From Halomontanus rarus (GTDB lineage Archaea; Halobacteriota; Halobacteria; Halobacteriales; Natrialbaceae): 64,000 nucleotides of DNA. Shown here in pieces: positions 8,028-17,422 of the stretch (the first letter of the stretch is position 1; each line of letters begins with the position of its first letter). The translations under genes were made by a program, and so were the position numbers. The DNA is taken from assembly GCF_029338335.1 (NCBI RefSeq), contig NZ_CP119796.1. One strand, given 5' to 3'. Below the pieces are notes generated by a model. It was not told where the DNA came from, did no database searches, and saw only the letters and a program-made list of their open reading frames with translations.

Positions 8028-10256
8028 ATGAACGAAGTCCAACTGGAGGTCGCAAAAGCGTACCCGAACGATTCGGGTCGTGGAATCGCCCGTCTCGACC
8101 CGGACACGCTCTTGCACCTGAAGCTGAGTCCGGGCGACATCATCGAAATAGAAGGTGCCGACACCACCGCCGCGAAGGTATGGCGTGCAGACCGGCAGGA
8201 CTGGAACACCGATACAGTCCGCATCGACGGGTTCACCCGTCAGAACGCCGACGTGGGGATCGGCGAACGCGTTACGATCCGCAAAGCGGAAGCCACGAAA
8301 GCCGACAAACTGGTCCTCGCCCCGCCGGAGGAGGCGTCGGTGCAGTTCGGTTCCGACGCCGCCGGCATGGTCAAACGCCAGATCCTCAAACGGCCGGTCG
8401 TCGGCCGTGACATCGTCCCTGTCATGTCCTCGACGAACCACCCCTTCATGCGGTCCCCGGGGCAGGCGATTCCGCTGATCGCCGTCGAGACCGAACCCGA
8501 GGGCGTGGTACTCATCACCGAGGATACCGACGTCGAACTCCGCGAGGAGCCGATCTCCGGCTTCGAAAAGACCGGCGGCGGGATCACGTACGAGGATATC
8601 GGCGGTCTCCAGGGCGAGATCCAGCGCGTCCGCGAGATGGTCGAGCTGCCGATGAAACACCCGCAGATCTTCAAGAAGTTGGGGATCGAGCCGCCACAGG
8701 GTGTCTTGCTTCACGGGCCGCCGGGCACCGGGAAGACGCTGCTCGCGAAAGCCGTCGCCAACGAGACCTCCGCGAGTTTCTTCTCCATCGCGGGCCCGGA
8801 AATCATCTCGAAGTACTACGGGGAGTCCGAACAGCAGTTACGCGAGATCTTCGAGGACGCGAGCGAGGAGTCGCCGGCGATCATCTTCATCGACGAACTC
8901 GACTCCATCGCACCCAAACGCGAGGACGTCACCGGCGAGGTCGAACGACGCGTCGTCGCCCAGTTGCTGACGATGATGGACGGCCTCGAGGCCCGCGGAC
9001 AGGTCATCGTCATCGCGGCAACCAACAGGGTGGACTCGGTCGATCCCGCGCTGCGCCGACCCGGCCGGTTCGACCGCGAGATCGAGATCGGCGTCCCGGA
9101 CGAAGTCGGTCGCGAGGAAATCCTCCAGATTCACACCCGCGGGATGCCGCTGTCGGACGACGTCAGCCTCTCGCATTTAGCCGACGAGACCCACGGCTTC
9201 GTGGGCGCCGACATCGAGTCGCTCACCAAAGAGGCGGCGATGAAGGCGCTCCGGCGTTACTTACCGGAAATCGATCTCGACGAGGAGGACATCCCGCCGA
9301 GTCTCATCGACCGGATGATCGTCAAGCGCGAGGACTTCCGCGGCGCGCTCAACGAGGTCGAGCCCTCGGCGATGCGGGAGGTGCTCGTCGAGTTGCCCAA
9401 GATCTCCTGGGATGACGTCGGTGGCCTCCACGACGCCAAAGATCAGGTCCAGGAGTCCGTCGAGTGGCCGCTGAACAACGCCGAGCGATTCGACCGGCTC
9501 GGAATCGACCCGCCGGCCGGCGTCCTCCTCTACGGACCACCCGGAACCGGTAAGACGTTGATGGCCAAGGCTGTGGCGAACGAGACCAACGCCAACTTCA
9601 TCTCGGTTCGTGGCCCGCAACTGCTCAGCAAGTGGGTCGGCGAGTCCGAGAAAGCCATCCGTCAGACCTTCCGCAAGGCGCGGCAGGTCTCGCCGACGGT
9701 GATCTTCTTCGACGAACTCGACTCACTGGCACCGGGCCGGGGCGGAGAGGTCGGCTCCAACGTCAGCGAGCGCGTCGTCAACCAGCTGCTGACCGAACTC
9801 GACGGGTTAGAGGACATGGGCGACGTGATGGTGATCGGCGCCACGAACCGCCCGGACATGATCGACCCCGCACTGCTGCGCTCGGGGCGGTTCGACCGGC
9901 TGGTGATGATCGGTGAACCCGACACCGACGGTCGCGAACGGATCCTCGAGATCCACACCGAAGACACGCCGCTGGCCTCCGACGTCAGCCTGCGTGAGAT
10001 CGCCGAAATTACCGACGGCTACGTCGGCTCCGACCTCGAGTCGATCGCTCGCGAAGCGGCGATCGAGGCCCTGCGAGAGGATCACGAGGCCAACATCGTC
10101 GAGATGCGCCACTTCCGAAAGGCGATGGAGAACGTCCGACCGACGATCACCGACGACATCCTCGACTACTACGAACAGATCAAAGAAGACTTCAAAGGCG
10201 GGGCGACGACCGAACCGGGAACCGGTCGCCGCGGCAGTCGGATCGGCTTCCAGTAG
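8028..10256 (+). CDS. cdc48: Cdc48/VAT-type double AAA+ ATPase
   Basis: Archaeal Cdc48 (VAT, p97/VCP) is a hexameric unfoldase that extracts or unfolds substrates for the proteasome. The 742-residue protein has an N domain (about 1-185: double-psi barrel plus Cdc48_2) and two AAA+ modules. Walker A motifs are GPPGTGKT at 230-237 and 503-510. Walker B motifs are IIFIDELDSIAPKR and VIFFDELDSLAPGR. Arginine-finger segments RRPGRFDRE and LRSGRFDRL follow. The C-terminus GSRIGFQ is short and lacks the eukaryotic HbYX tail. It is divergent from larC across about 200 bp. Confidence 0.97.
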   Translation: MNEVQLEVAKAYPNDSGRGIARLDPDTLLHLKLSPGDIIEIEGADTTAAKVWRADRQDWNTDTVRIDGFTRQNADVGIGERVTIRKAEATKADKLVLAPPEEASVQFGSDAAGMVKRQILKRPVVGRDIVPVMSSTNHPFMRSPGQAIPLIAVETEPEGVVLITEDTDVELREEPISGFEKTGGGITYEDIGGLQGEIQRVREMVELPMKHPQIFKKLGIEPPQGVLLHGPPGTGKTLLAKAVANETSASFFSIAGPEIISKYYGESEQQLREIFEDASEESPAIIFIDELDSIAPKREDVTGEVERRVVAQLLTMMDGLEARGQVIVIAATNRVDSVDPALRRPGRFDREIEIGVPDEVGREEILQIHTRGMPLSDDVSLSHLADETHGFVGADIESLTKEAAMKALRRYLPEIDLDEEDIPPSLIDRMIVKREDFRGALNEVEPSAMREVLVELPKISWDDVGGLHDAKDQVQESVEWPLNNAERFDRLGIDPPAGVLLYGPPGTGKTLMAKAVANETNANFISVRGPQLLSKWVGESEKAIRQTFRKARQVSPTVIFFDELDSLAPGRGGEVGSNVSERVVNQLLTELDGLEDMGDVMVIGATNRPDMIDPALLRSGRFDRLVMIGEPDTDGRERILEIHTEDTPLASDVSLREIAEITDGYVGSDLESIAREAAIEALREDHEANIVEMRHFRKAMENVRPTITDDILDYYEQIKEDFKGGATTEPGTGRRGSRIGFQ

Positions 10257-10651
10257 GGGGCCGAATCCGTCACCGACTTCGATCGATCCGATGGTATTCT
10301 CTATCTGACACGAATTTCGTGAAGAGAGTGAACGCGCTCTCGAGTTCGACCCTGTGGTCGACGGGTTGCACACACCGATAGAAATATCCATACAGAATCA
10401 TATACACAAACGAGACTGTTCGGTCGCGTAGGCCGTCTATACCGACCACGTGGCACCCGCAGAACACACCACTGCCCTGATCGTTCGAAACGCCCTCAGA
10501 TTCGCTTTTGAAACCTCTCGCTCGATCTCGAAGGGTTTTGTACTCGGATTGAATACGGCGGAATGGTGTAAACCTGCTACAATCCATCGAAACGCTCTGT
10601 GGCATATATGCCACCGAACGTGGGAAATATGATACGTCTGCAGGTGCTTCG
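10257..10651. other. Gene-free spacer before small membrane protein
   Basis: I see no convincing coding frame here. The right end carries the palindrome described separately at 10599-10614. TATACACAAAC near 10401-10411 is AT-rich but has no obvious gene behind it. Confidence 0.4.
10599..10614. promoter_or_regulatory. Perfect 16-bp palindrome around a TATA box
   Basis: GTGGCATATATGCCAC is its own reverse complement. It lies 38-53 bp before the ATG of the 91-residue membrane protein, and its centre (CATATATG) is the best TATA box in the region. A repressor bound here would block TBP/TFB. Confidence 0.5.
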
Positions 10652-10927
10652 ATGTCGAGTCCCCCCACTACACACGACCAACGTACGTCGGGCCAGAATG
10701 TATCGTCAGAAAGTCAGGTCTCCGAACAGCGTCTCCTCGAGCGAATCACTCCCATGCTCGCGAAACCGATTCGAGTGACAGGTTTCTGGACCGCGATCGT
10801 CCTCCCGTTTTTGCACGTTCCGTTACTCGCGACGGGACTCTCGGGATCGGCAGAAACGCTGACGTTCCTCGGTCTTCTCGCGCTCAATCTCCTCGCACTC
10901 TACGTGGGTCACTCCCACCGGGCGTGA
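10652..10927 (+). CDS. Small two-helix membrane protein, unknown function
   Basis: The 91-residue product has a polar N-terminus rich in Ser/Thr/Gln and two predicted membrane helices (about 44-64 and 69-86), ending GHSHRA. I do not recognise the family. Codon use looks like that of neighbouring genes, which supports real coding. A perfect palindrome over the likely TATA box suggests dedicated regulation. Confidence 0.6.
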   Translation: MSSPPTTHDQRTSGQNVSSESQVSEQRLLERITPMLAKPIRVTGFWTAIVLPFLHVPLLATGLSGSAETLTFLGLLALNLLALYVGHSHRA

Positions 10928-10998
10928 AGCTAACACGCGCAGACGACTCCGACCTAGTTCGTTCGAGTTTCTGTTCTCTCGGCGACCCCCGCCACTGC

Positions 10999-11928
10999 TC
11001 ACGACGACCGAAACCCGCCGATCTCGAGTTGACCGAACTCTTCCCGTAACGCCCGCCGCTTGACGAGTGCGAACCCGATCGCGATGACGACGAACCCGAC
11101 GCCCGTCGCGAGGTCGATCACTTCACCAAGGTAGAGCCAGCCGACGAGCGCGGCGAAGATCGGTGCCACGTAGGAGACCATGTTGATCTCGACGGCCCCG
11201 AGTCGCTCGAGCAGGTCGAAGTACAGCAGAAAGCCGAACGCGCTCGCGACGAGTGCAAGGTACACGAGGGCACCGACTGCCTCGAGGTGGGCCCATTCCG
11301 CGGGAGTGACGGGTTCTCGAAGGGCCAGACTGACGCCGTGCATCACGAGCGCGCCGCCGAGCATCGCCCAGGCTTCCATCGCCTCGATGGGAAGCGACGC
11401 GTCGATACGGCGGGTGAGGACGCTTCCGAAGGCGAAGGAGGCGGCGGCGAGAACGATCAGCAGTTTCGCGACGACGTCGGTCGCGAGGAGGTTCGACGGA
11501 TCGGGTTGGGTGACGATCGCGACGCCGACGAGACCGATTGCGACGCCGAGGACGCCGACCGGAGACAGGGCATCCGACGGAACCAGTACGCGTGCGAACC
11601 CGGTCGTCAGGACGGGAGAGAGGCTCACCAGAATGGCTGCCGCTGCGGCGGTCGTGTGCTGCTGGCCGACGAACAGGAACGAGTGGTAGGCCGCGATCAA
11701 CAGGACCGCGCCGACGACGACGAGGAGCCACTCCTCGCGCCCGCTCGGAATCCACTCGTCGACGGCAAAGGCGGCGTACGCCAGCATAACGAGTCCGGCG
11801 ACGTCGTACCGGAACGCTGCGAAGAGCACGGGTGGAAAGTACTCGAGGCCGGCGCTGATGGCGACGAACGCCGATCCCCAGACGGCGGCGAGGATCAAAA
11901 AGAGCGCGAGACTGCGATAGCGGCTCAC
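10999..11928 (-). CDS. EamA/DMT-family transporter
   Basis: This is a drug/metabolite-transporter superfamily protein with two EamA halves, likely exporting small metabolites or amino acids. About ten membrane helices are visible in 309 residues. The first half begins LALFLILAAVWGSAFVAI, and the second carries FGFLLYFDLLERLGAVEINMVSYVAPIFA. GTG 11928 (VSRYRSLALF) places the first helix six residues in, which is usual; longer versions add an Arg-rich stretch unlike the family. Substrate is unknown. Confidence 0.85.
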   Translation of the reverse strand: MSRYRSLALFLILAAVWGSAFVAISAGLEYFPPVLFAAFRYDVAGLVMLAYAAFAVDEWIPSGREEWLLVVVGAVLLIAAYHSFLFVGQQHTTAAAAAILVSLSPVLTTGFARVLVPSDALSPVGVLGVAIGLVGVAIVTQPDPSNLLATDVVAKLLIVLAAASFAFGSVLTRRIDASLPIEAMEAWAMLGGALVMHGVSLALREPVTPAEWAHLEAVGALVYLALVASAFGFLLYFDLLERLGAVEINMVSYVAPIFAALVGWLYLGEVIDLATGVGFVVIAIGFALVKRRALREEFGQLEIGGFRSS

Positions 11929-12116
11929 GGGTGATCTCACTTCTCGCCGTTCGTATGAATTTCGTTTCGAAACGTGAGCCCGAAGCCGTCGCCACGATTG
12001 GTGAGAGGAGACGACCACTGGGACCGTGGCGGTTACTCCGCGTTCAACTTTCGATGCGTGTGTGGTACGTGATAACAGACGCTAACGTTAAGGTGACCGA
12101 CGACTTTGTGTCGACC

Positions 12117-12761
12117 ATGGCCGCTCACGGCCGGTCCGCACTTCGGGACCTGTTCGACGAGTCGCCCACACCCCACATCGCCCACCCTCCCCGGACCCAC
12201 CATCGAGACTTCTACGTCGCCACAGATGGATCGTTCCGGGAGGCCGGCGGTGGACTGGGCGCCGTTATCGAAACACGCGACGGGACGCGCGTCGCTCGCA
12301 TCGCGACCGCCGACACGCCGCCGGACAACAACGTCGCCGAGTATCGAGCACTCCACCTCGGCCTCGACGTGCTGGCGGCCCGCGCCCCGCCCGACGCTCG
12401 AGTCGGCGTTCTCATCGACCACGACGACCTCGCCAGCAACGTCAACAACGCCATCCTCGCGACGAGCCACCCCGACCGGAAGCCGCCGCGCCCGTACACG
12501 GTTCCGTCGGCCAGTTCGAACCACTGGCGAGGAATTCAGGCCCGACTCACCGGCTTCGGCGAGGTTCGCGCGGCGCGGATCGATAGCGACGACAACCCCG
12601 CCCACCCCCTCGCGAACGCCCCCGACCAGTACGAACACGTCAACCGCGAACTGGATCGGTGCGTGCTGCCGGAGCCACCGCAGCCCTCCGCGACGCAGTT
12701 CCCGCCGCCGTCTCGGGCCAACCGCAACGGGGGTCACGGCGGGAGCCACGCGTCGGACTAA
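12117..12761 (+). CDS. rnhA: Ribonuclease H, type 1 (archaeal RNase HI)
   Basis: RNase HI removes RNA from RNA:DNA hybrids such as primers and R-loops. The 214-residue protein carries DFYVATDGSFR (Asp37), NNVAEYRALHLGLDVL (Glu75) and VGVLIDHDDLASN (Asp101), the acidic residues of the RNase H active site. It resembles the characterised Halobacterium RNase HI family. A Pro-rich, polar tail follows residue 170. ATG 12117 is chosen because ACGTTAAGG lies about 27-35 bp upstream, fitting a leaderless mRNA. Confidence 0.85.
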   Translation: MAAHGRSALRDLFDESPTPHIAHPPRTHHRDFYVATDGSFREAGGGLGAVIETRDGTRVARIATADTPPDNNVAEYRALHLGLDVLAARAPPDARVGVLIDHDDLASNVNNAILATSHPDRKPPRPYTVPSASSNHWRGIQARLTGFGEVRAARIDSDDNPAHPLANAPDQYEHVNRELDRCVLPEPPQPSATQFPPPSRANRNGGHGGSHASD

Positions 12762-12918
12762 CGAGAATTGTTTTCGTTTCGTCCCGAACCCGCCCGCGTC
12801 CGTTTGCCGACGATATCTCGTACCAGTAGTTGGTAACTCGGTTTCTTTATTCAGACGAGGTCTGAAACCGAGCCACTCGAGTCAGTGAGTGCGTATGTGA
12901 ACTGAGCAAACTACACAG

Positions 12919-12966
12919 CACAGATAGTAGAGCACAGTTAGTAGTTAACTGTAAAGAAAACTTATA
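12919..12966 (+). promoter_or_regulatory. Direct and inverted repeats at the lipoprotein promoter
   Basis: CACAGATAGTAG (12919-12930) and CACAGTTAGTAG (12933-12944) are direct repeats with a 14-bp period. ACAGTTA (12934-12940) and TAACTGT (12946-12952) also form an inverted repeat. The probable TATA box CTTATA (12961-12966) starts 30 bp before the ATG at 12991. The repeats sit where an activator or repressor would touch the BRE. Confidence 0.45.
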
Positions 12967-12990
12967 GCGACACTATCACAACAGTTTGTC

Positions 12991-13371
12991 ATGAACCGGC
13001 GTGCCGTACTCGCTGGAACAGGAGTTTGGGCAGCAACTCTGGGCGCAGGATGTTCTGAGTTGATGAGTTCCACAAATCATCACGTCCGTATTTGGAACGA
13101 CCGGGAGACGAGCCACGACGTCTCAGTTGAACTCGAATTCGACGGCGAGAAAAGCACGTACGGGCCGAAAACGGTCGAATCAGGCAGCAGTTGGCGAGTC
13201 AAACGGTTCGAGACCCGAGGCATACTAACTGTTCGGTGTTACGCCGATGGAGAACTTGTCTGGGACGATATGCACGATATTCCAACCCCGGATGGGGATC
13301 GTAGTTCGTATGCTTTGGTGTTCCTCCGGCCGGATGGCGAGGTAGAGGGGCGGGTTGAACAAGACGATTAA
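12991..13371 (+). CDS. Tat-type lipoprotein, unknown function
   Basis: The 126-residue protein starts MNRRAVLAG and reaches a lipobox GAGC at 18-21, the usual haloarchaeal twin-arginine lipoprotein signal. The mature part is a small acidic beta-rich domain with NDRETSHDVSVELE (86-type spacing of strands) and a Cys in LTVRCYADGEL. Similar small Ig- or C2-like lipoproteins are common in haloarchaea, but no function is known to me. Its promoter is unusually repeat-rich. Confidence 0.75.
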   Translation: MNRRAVLAGTGVWAATLGAGCSELMSSTNHHVRIWNDRETSHDVSVELEFDGEKSTYGPKTVESGSSWRVKRFETRGILTVRCYADGELVWDDMHDIPTPDGDRSSYALVFLRPDGEVEGRVEQDD

Positions 13372-13547
13372 TTGGCGATCTGTCTGCTGAGTGACCGACC
13401 TGTATCGACCGTCCCTTTCACACTCGAAACTGGACGAAGAAATCGTGCTGCGATCTACTGTAAGGACCAGGAGTATCGAGATTACTCGTGTAAATCTCGT
13501 CCAAAAACGCTCGTTTCGTTCTGAGCCGCGACGTTCGCGACGCGACC

Positions 13548-15803
13548 CTATTCCTGCTGGGCGTCGACGACCGCTACGCCCGCCAGATTCACGATGTCCT
13601 TGACCTCGTCACCGCGCTGGAGCACGTGGACCGGCTTGTCCATCCCGACGAGCATCGGGCCGATGGCCTCCGCACCGCCCAGTCGCTGGAGCAACTTGTA
13701 GCCGATGTTACCCGACTCGAGGTTCGGGAAGACGAGCACGTTCGCGGGTTCCTCGAGTTCGGAGAACTCGTAGGTCCCGTTGAGGATTTCCTCGACGACG
13801 GCGGTGTCGGCCTGCATCTCGCCGTCGACGGGGAAGTCGACCTCGGGGTCGGCCTGCAACGCCTTCGCGGCCGCCCGCGGTTTGCGGGTCGCCTCGTTGT
13901 TGACGCTGCCGAAGTTCGAGTACGACAGCAGGGCCGCGCGGGGTTCGACGTTGAACCGGCGGGCGAGTTTGCCCGTCTGTTTGGTCACTTCGGTGAGGAC
14001 GTCCTCGTCGGGTTGCTGGTTGACGGTCGCGTCGGCGACGAAGATGACCTGGTTCTTGAACGTCAGCATGTAGACGCCGGCCGCGTAGTCGACATCCGGC
14101 GCAGTGCCGATCACCTGTAGCGGCGGTCGGAGCGCGGAGGGATAGTGGTGGGTGAGCCCCGTCAGGAGCGCGTCGGCGTCGCCTCGCTCGACCATCACGC
14201 TACCGAAGTAGTTGGTGTCGCGAGCGACGAGTTCGCCGGCCTCAGATCGGGTGATCCCCTTGCGCTGGCGCAGTTCGTACAGCCGCTCGGCGTACTCCTC
14301 GTAGGCGCCTGCCGTGGGATCGGCCACCTCCGGCTGGAACTCGAGGCCGAGGTTCGCCGCGGTCCGTTTTATCTCGTTCTCCTCGCCGATGAGGACGGGT
14401 TCGGCGATCCCCTGTTCTTGAAGCTGGTAGGCCGCCCGGATCATCTTCTCGTCGTCACCCTCCGCGAGCGCGACGCGCTTTGGCTCGCTCTTGGCTTTGT
14501 TGAGGACGACCCGCATCATCTCGCGGGACTTCCCGAGGCGGGCCTCGAGTTCCTCTTCGTAGTCCTCGATGTCGATGTCGACGCGAGCGGCGCCGCTCTC
14601 GACCGCCGCCCGCGCGACCGCGGGGGCGACCTGGAACAGGACGCGCGGATCGACCGGTTTCGGGATGATGTAACCCGGTCCGAACTGGATGGGGTCGTCG
14701 CCGTAGGCTTTGACGACCGCGTCGGGGACGTCCTGTCGTGCGAGGTCGGCGAGCGCCCGGGCGGCGGCGACTTTCATCGCCTCGTTGATCTCGCTGGCGC
14801 GGACGTCGAGTGCGCCACGGAAGATGAAGGGGAAGCCGAGCACGTTGTTGACCTGATTCGGATAGTCGGAGCGGCCGGTGGCCATGATGACCGTGTCCTC
14901 GCGTGCTTCCTTGGCGTCCTCGTAGGTGATTTCGGGGTCGGGGTTGGCCATCGCGAAGACGATCGGATCGTCGGCCATCGAGCGGACCATCTCCTGGCTG
15001 ACGATCCCGCCGATCGAGAGGCCGACGAAGACGTCCGCGCCCGCCATGGCGTCTGCGAGATCCCCCTCGGGGACGTCGCGGGCGAACTCCCGCTTGTACT
15101 CGTTGACGTCACCCGCCTCGGCGCGCGCCTCGGTGATGATCCCCGAGGAGTCACACATTGTGATGTTCTCCTTGCGCGCGCCCAGCGAGACGTAGAACCG
15201 CGCCGACGCGAGCGCGCTCGCGCCGGCTCCCGAGAAGACGATCTCGATGTCCGCGAGGTCCTTGCCGGCGATGTCGACGGCGTTGAGCAACGCCGCCCCG
15301 CTGATGATCGCGGTGCCGTGCTGGTCGTCGTGGAAGACGGGGATGTCCATCTCCTCGCGGAGTCGCTCCTCGATGGTGAAACACTCCGGCGCCTTGATGT
15401 CCTCTAAATTGATGCCGCCGAAGGTGGGTTCCATCATCTTCACCGCCGTGATAATCTCCTCCGGGTCGGCCTCGTCGAGTTCGACGTCGAACACGTCGAT
15501 GTCGGCGAAGCGTTTGAACAACACGCCCTTCCCCTCCATGACGGGTTTCCCGGCCTGCGCGCCGATGTCACCCAGTCCGAGAACCGCGGAGCCGTTAGAG
15601 ACGACGCCGACGAGGTTCCCCTTCGCGGTGTAGGTGTACGCGTCGGTTTCGTCCTCGTGAATCTCCATACACGGCGCGGCGACCCCCGGCGAGTACGCCA
15701 GCGAGAGGTCCCGCTGCGTGTTCGTCGGCTTCGTCGTCGAAATCTCGAGTTTCCCGGGCGGATCGATCCGATGATATTCCAGTGCGTCCTCGTCGAGTCC
15801 CAT
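13548..15803 (-). CDS. maeB: NADP-type malic enzyme fused to phosphotransacetylase-like domain
   Basis: Malic enzyme decarboxylates malate to pyruvate with reduction of NAD(P). The 751-residue protein matches the MaeB architecture. The malic enzyme part spans about 1-425 (SLAYSPGVAAPC near 34, VFHDDQHGTAI, VFSGAGASALASA as nucleotide fold). A phosphate acetyltransferase-like part spans about 430-751 and probably acts as an allosteric or oligomerisation module. ATG 15803 starts the conserved MGLDEDALEYHR; an upstream in-frame TTG is less likely. Confidence 0.94.
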   Translation of the reverse strand: MGLDEDALEYHRIDPPGKLEISTTKPTNTQRDLSLAYSPGVAAPCMEIHEDETDAYTYTAKGNLVGVVSNGSAVLGLGDIGAQAGKPVMEGKGVLFKRFADIDVFDVELDEADPEEIITAVKMMEPTFGGINLEDIKAPECFTIEERLREEMDIPVFHDDQHGTAIISGAALLNAVDIAGKDLADIEIVFSGAGASALASARFYVSLGARKENITMCDSSGIITEARAEAGDVNEYKREFARDVPEGDLADAMAGADVFVGLSIGGIVSQEMVRSMADDPIVFAMANPDPEITYEDAKEAREDTVIMATGRSDYPNQVNNVLGFPFIFRGALDVRASEINEAMKVAAARALADLARQDVPDAVVKAYGDDPIQFGPGYIIPKPVDPRVLFQVAPAVARAAVESGAARVDIDIEDYEEELEARLGKSREMMRVVLNKAKSEPKRVALAEGDDEKMIRAAYQLQEQGIAEPVLIGEENEIKRTAANLGLEFQPEVADPTAGAYEEYAERLYELRQRKGITRSEAGELVARDTNYFGSVMVERGDADALLTGLTHHYPSALRPPLQVIGTAPDVDYAAGVYMLTFKNQVIFVADATVNQQPDEDVLTEVTKQTGKLARRFNVEPRAALLSYSNFGSVNNEATRKPRAAAKALQADPEVDFPVDGEMQADTAVVEEILNGTYEFSELEEPANVLVFPNLESGNIGYKLLQRLGGAEAIGPMLVGMDKPVHVLQRGDEVKDIVNLAGVAVVDAQQE

Positions 15804-16014
15804 ACCTGCAGCCAATATGGGGAACTACAAAAAATGATGTGAAAGGGGGGTTCGTCGATCGTCGAATGTAGAGCTGATAGACGGCTCTCGTCGGCCGATT
15901 TACTCGAGTGTGAATATATATTCCGGAGCCACAACACGTCTCAGATACGGACCAGAATCAGTGCCGGGCCTCGACGGCCGATTCGATCACCGAACCGAGT
16001 CGGCGAGTCGACCC

Positions 16015-16044
16015 TTTTATACGCACTGCGCCAGTGTACTGGCG
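16015..16044 (+). promoter_or_regulatory. coaD promoter with inverted repeat over the start site
   Basis: TTTTATA (16015-16021) lies 25-31 bp before the ATG at 16046, as for a leaderless mRNA. Between them, CGCCAGT (16029-16035) and ACTGGCG (16038-16044) form a perfect 7-bp inverted repeat with a 2-bp spacer that ends one base before the start codon. Confidence 0.55.
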
Positions 16045-16045
16045 T

Positions 16046-16540
16046 ATGAACGTCGCGCTTGGTGGGACGTTCGACCCCGTTCACGACGGTCACAGGAAAC
16101 TATTCGAACGGGCGTTCGAACTCGGGGACGTGACGGTCGGACTGACGAGCGACGAACTCGCGCCGAAAACGCGCCACGTGGATCGCTACGTCCGGTCCTA
16201 CGACGAACGAAAGCGCGACCTCGAGGACGAACTCGCCGAATACGCCGACGAGTACGACCGCGAGTACGAGGTTCGAACCCTCGAGGAACCGACGGGAATC
16301 GCAGTCGAACCGCAGTTCGACTGCCTGATCGTCTCGCCGGAGACCGTCGAGGTCGGCAAGCAGATCAACGACCTTCGACGAGAGCAGGGTATCGATCCCC
16401 TCGAGATGCTCGTCGTTCCCCACGAACGCGCCGAAGACGGCGAACTCATCTCGAGTACACGGATCGTCAACGGGGAGATCGACGAACACGGCAACCTGAC
16501 GTCCGACCGCGAGGGGCGCGACTCCGGCCGTCCGGAGTGA
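16046..16540 (+). CDS. coaD: Phosphopantetheine adenylyltransferase, archaeal type
   Basis: This enzyme joins 4'-phosphopantetheine and ATP to dephospho-CoA, the penultimate step of CoA synthesis. The 164-residue protein has the nucleotidyltransferase signature GGTFDPVHDGH (6-16) and the second motif ISSTRIVNG near 136-144. ATG 16046 is preferred over an in-frame GTG at 16034 because a TTTTATA box is correctly placed for it. A palindrome over the transcription start suggests regulation. Confidence 0.92.
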   Translation: MNVALGGTFDPVHDGHRKLFERAFELGDVTVGLTSDELAPKTRHVDRYVRSYDERKRDLEDELAEYADEYDREYEVRTLEEPTGIAVEPQFDCLIVSPETVEVGKQINDLRREQGIDPLEMLVVPHERAEDGELISSTRIVNGEIDEHGNLTSDREGRDSGRPE

Positions 16541-16690
16541 GCGTACAGTAACGACTAAAACGGTTTACACACCGATCGTACAGCACTCGTGCGATCATGT
16601 GAGCAGTGACGTTCAGTGGCTACTACAGAACCCGATCCCGACCTCGACCTCGCCTCGTTCGACACCTGATCCCCGCTCGCTTACGTTCTA

Positions 16691-16999
16691 TTACCACCGC
16701 GGCGGCTCGAGCCCCGCATCCTCGAGCAGGTCTTTCCACCGTTGTTGGATCGAGAGCCGAGAGACGTCGGCCGCATCGGCGACGGTACCCTGAGACCGAC
16801 CGTCACCGGCGATCAACGCCCCCGCGTAGCAACTGGCCGCGAGGACCGCCCGCTTCGATCGATCGGATTCGGGGACGTCTCCGAGGAAGAGTTCGCTCGC
16901 GCACGAAACCGCCTCCGGGGAGAGATCGAGTTCGGTACCGATCGTCTCGAGTTCGGCCAGCCACGCCTCGTGCTCGACGCGTTCACGGGCACTGTACAT
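16691..16999 (-). CDS. Single cyclin-repeat TFB-like protein
   Basis: The 102-residue protein looks like one cyclin fold of the TFIIB/TFB family. It has helices LSPEAVSCASELFLG and SKRAVLAASCYAGALIAGD, then a helix-turn-helix-like VADAADVSRLSIQQRWKDLLEDAGL. It lacks the zinc ribbon and second cyclin repeat of a real TFB. ATG 16999 is chosen because a GTTTATC box is about 30-36 bp upstream. It may modulate the basal machinery or be an independent regulator; both are inferences. Confidence 0.75.
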   Translation of the reverse strand: MYSARERVEHEAWLAELETIGTELDLSPEAVSCASELFLGDVPESDRSKRAVLAASCYAGALIAGDGRSQGTVADAADVSRLSIQQRWKDLLEDAGLEPPRW

Positions 17000-17248
17000 G
17001 GTTCTGGTTCCCCGTACCTGTTGGACGATGATAAACACGAGCCTTCAGAGATCACGGGGGACGACAGTGTCGGAACTTCAACAGTCTCCGCAATAGTCGG
17101 ATACTCGAGACAACGTTCAGCTACGAATGAGTAGTGAAACTGTCCCGTTGCTGGCGATTCCATAGGAGATGATTACTAATAGATGGTGCGTCCGAACTCG
17201 AGGACGACGTCTCCCGCGACCGCCAGCGGGCGGCCGCAACGTGTCTCT

Positions 17249-17422
17249 ATGAACGAACCAACCTGTAAGCTCGTCTGCACCGGGTGCGGCCTCGAGATGC
17301 CGTACCGAGATCGGGCGCTGGCGGAGCAAGCCGCGGAACTCCACCAGCTGCGCGATTCCGAGCATGTGACGTTTATCGTGCCGCCGGACTGGTCGCCCGA
17401 AGAGCCGGTGACGCACGAATAG
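17249..17422 (+). CDS. Small CxxC zinc-finger-like protein
   Basis: The 57-residue acidic protein carries CKLVCTGCGLEM (Cys6, Cys10, Cys13) and His33/His40 in LHQLRDSEHVTF, which could bind zinc. Such micro-zinc-finger proteins are numerous in haloarchaea and mostly uncharacterised. ATG 17249 starts the conserved-looking part; upstream in-frame sequence is Arg/Ser-rich and unlike coding. Confidence 0.65.
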   Translation: MNEPTCKLVCTGCGLEMPYRDRALAEQAAELHQLRDSEHVTFIVPPDWSPEEPVTHE

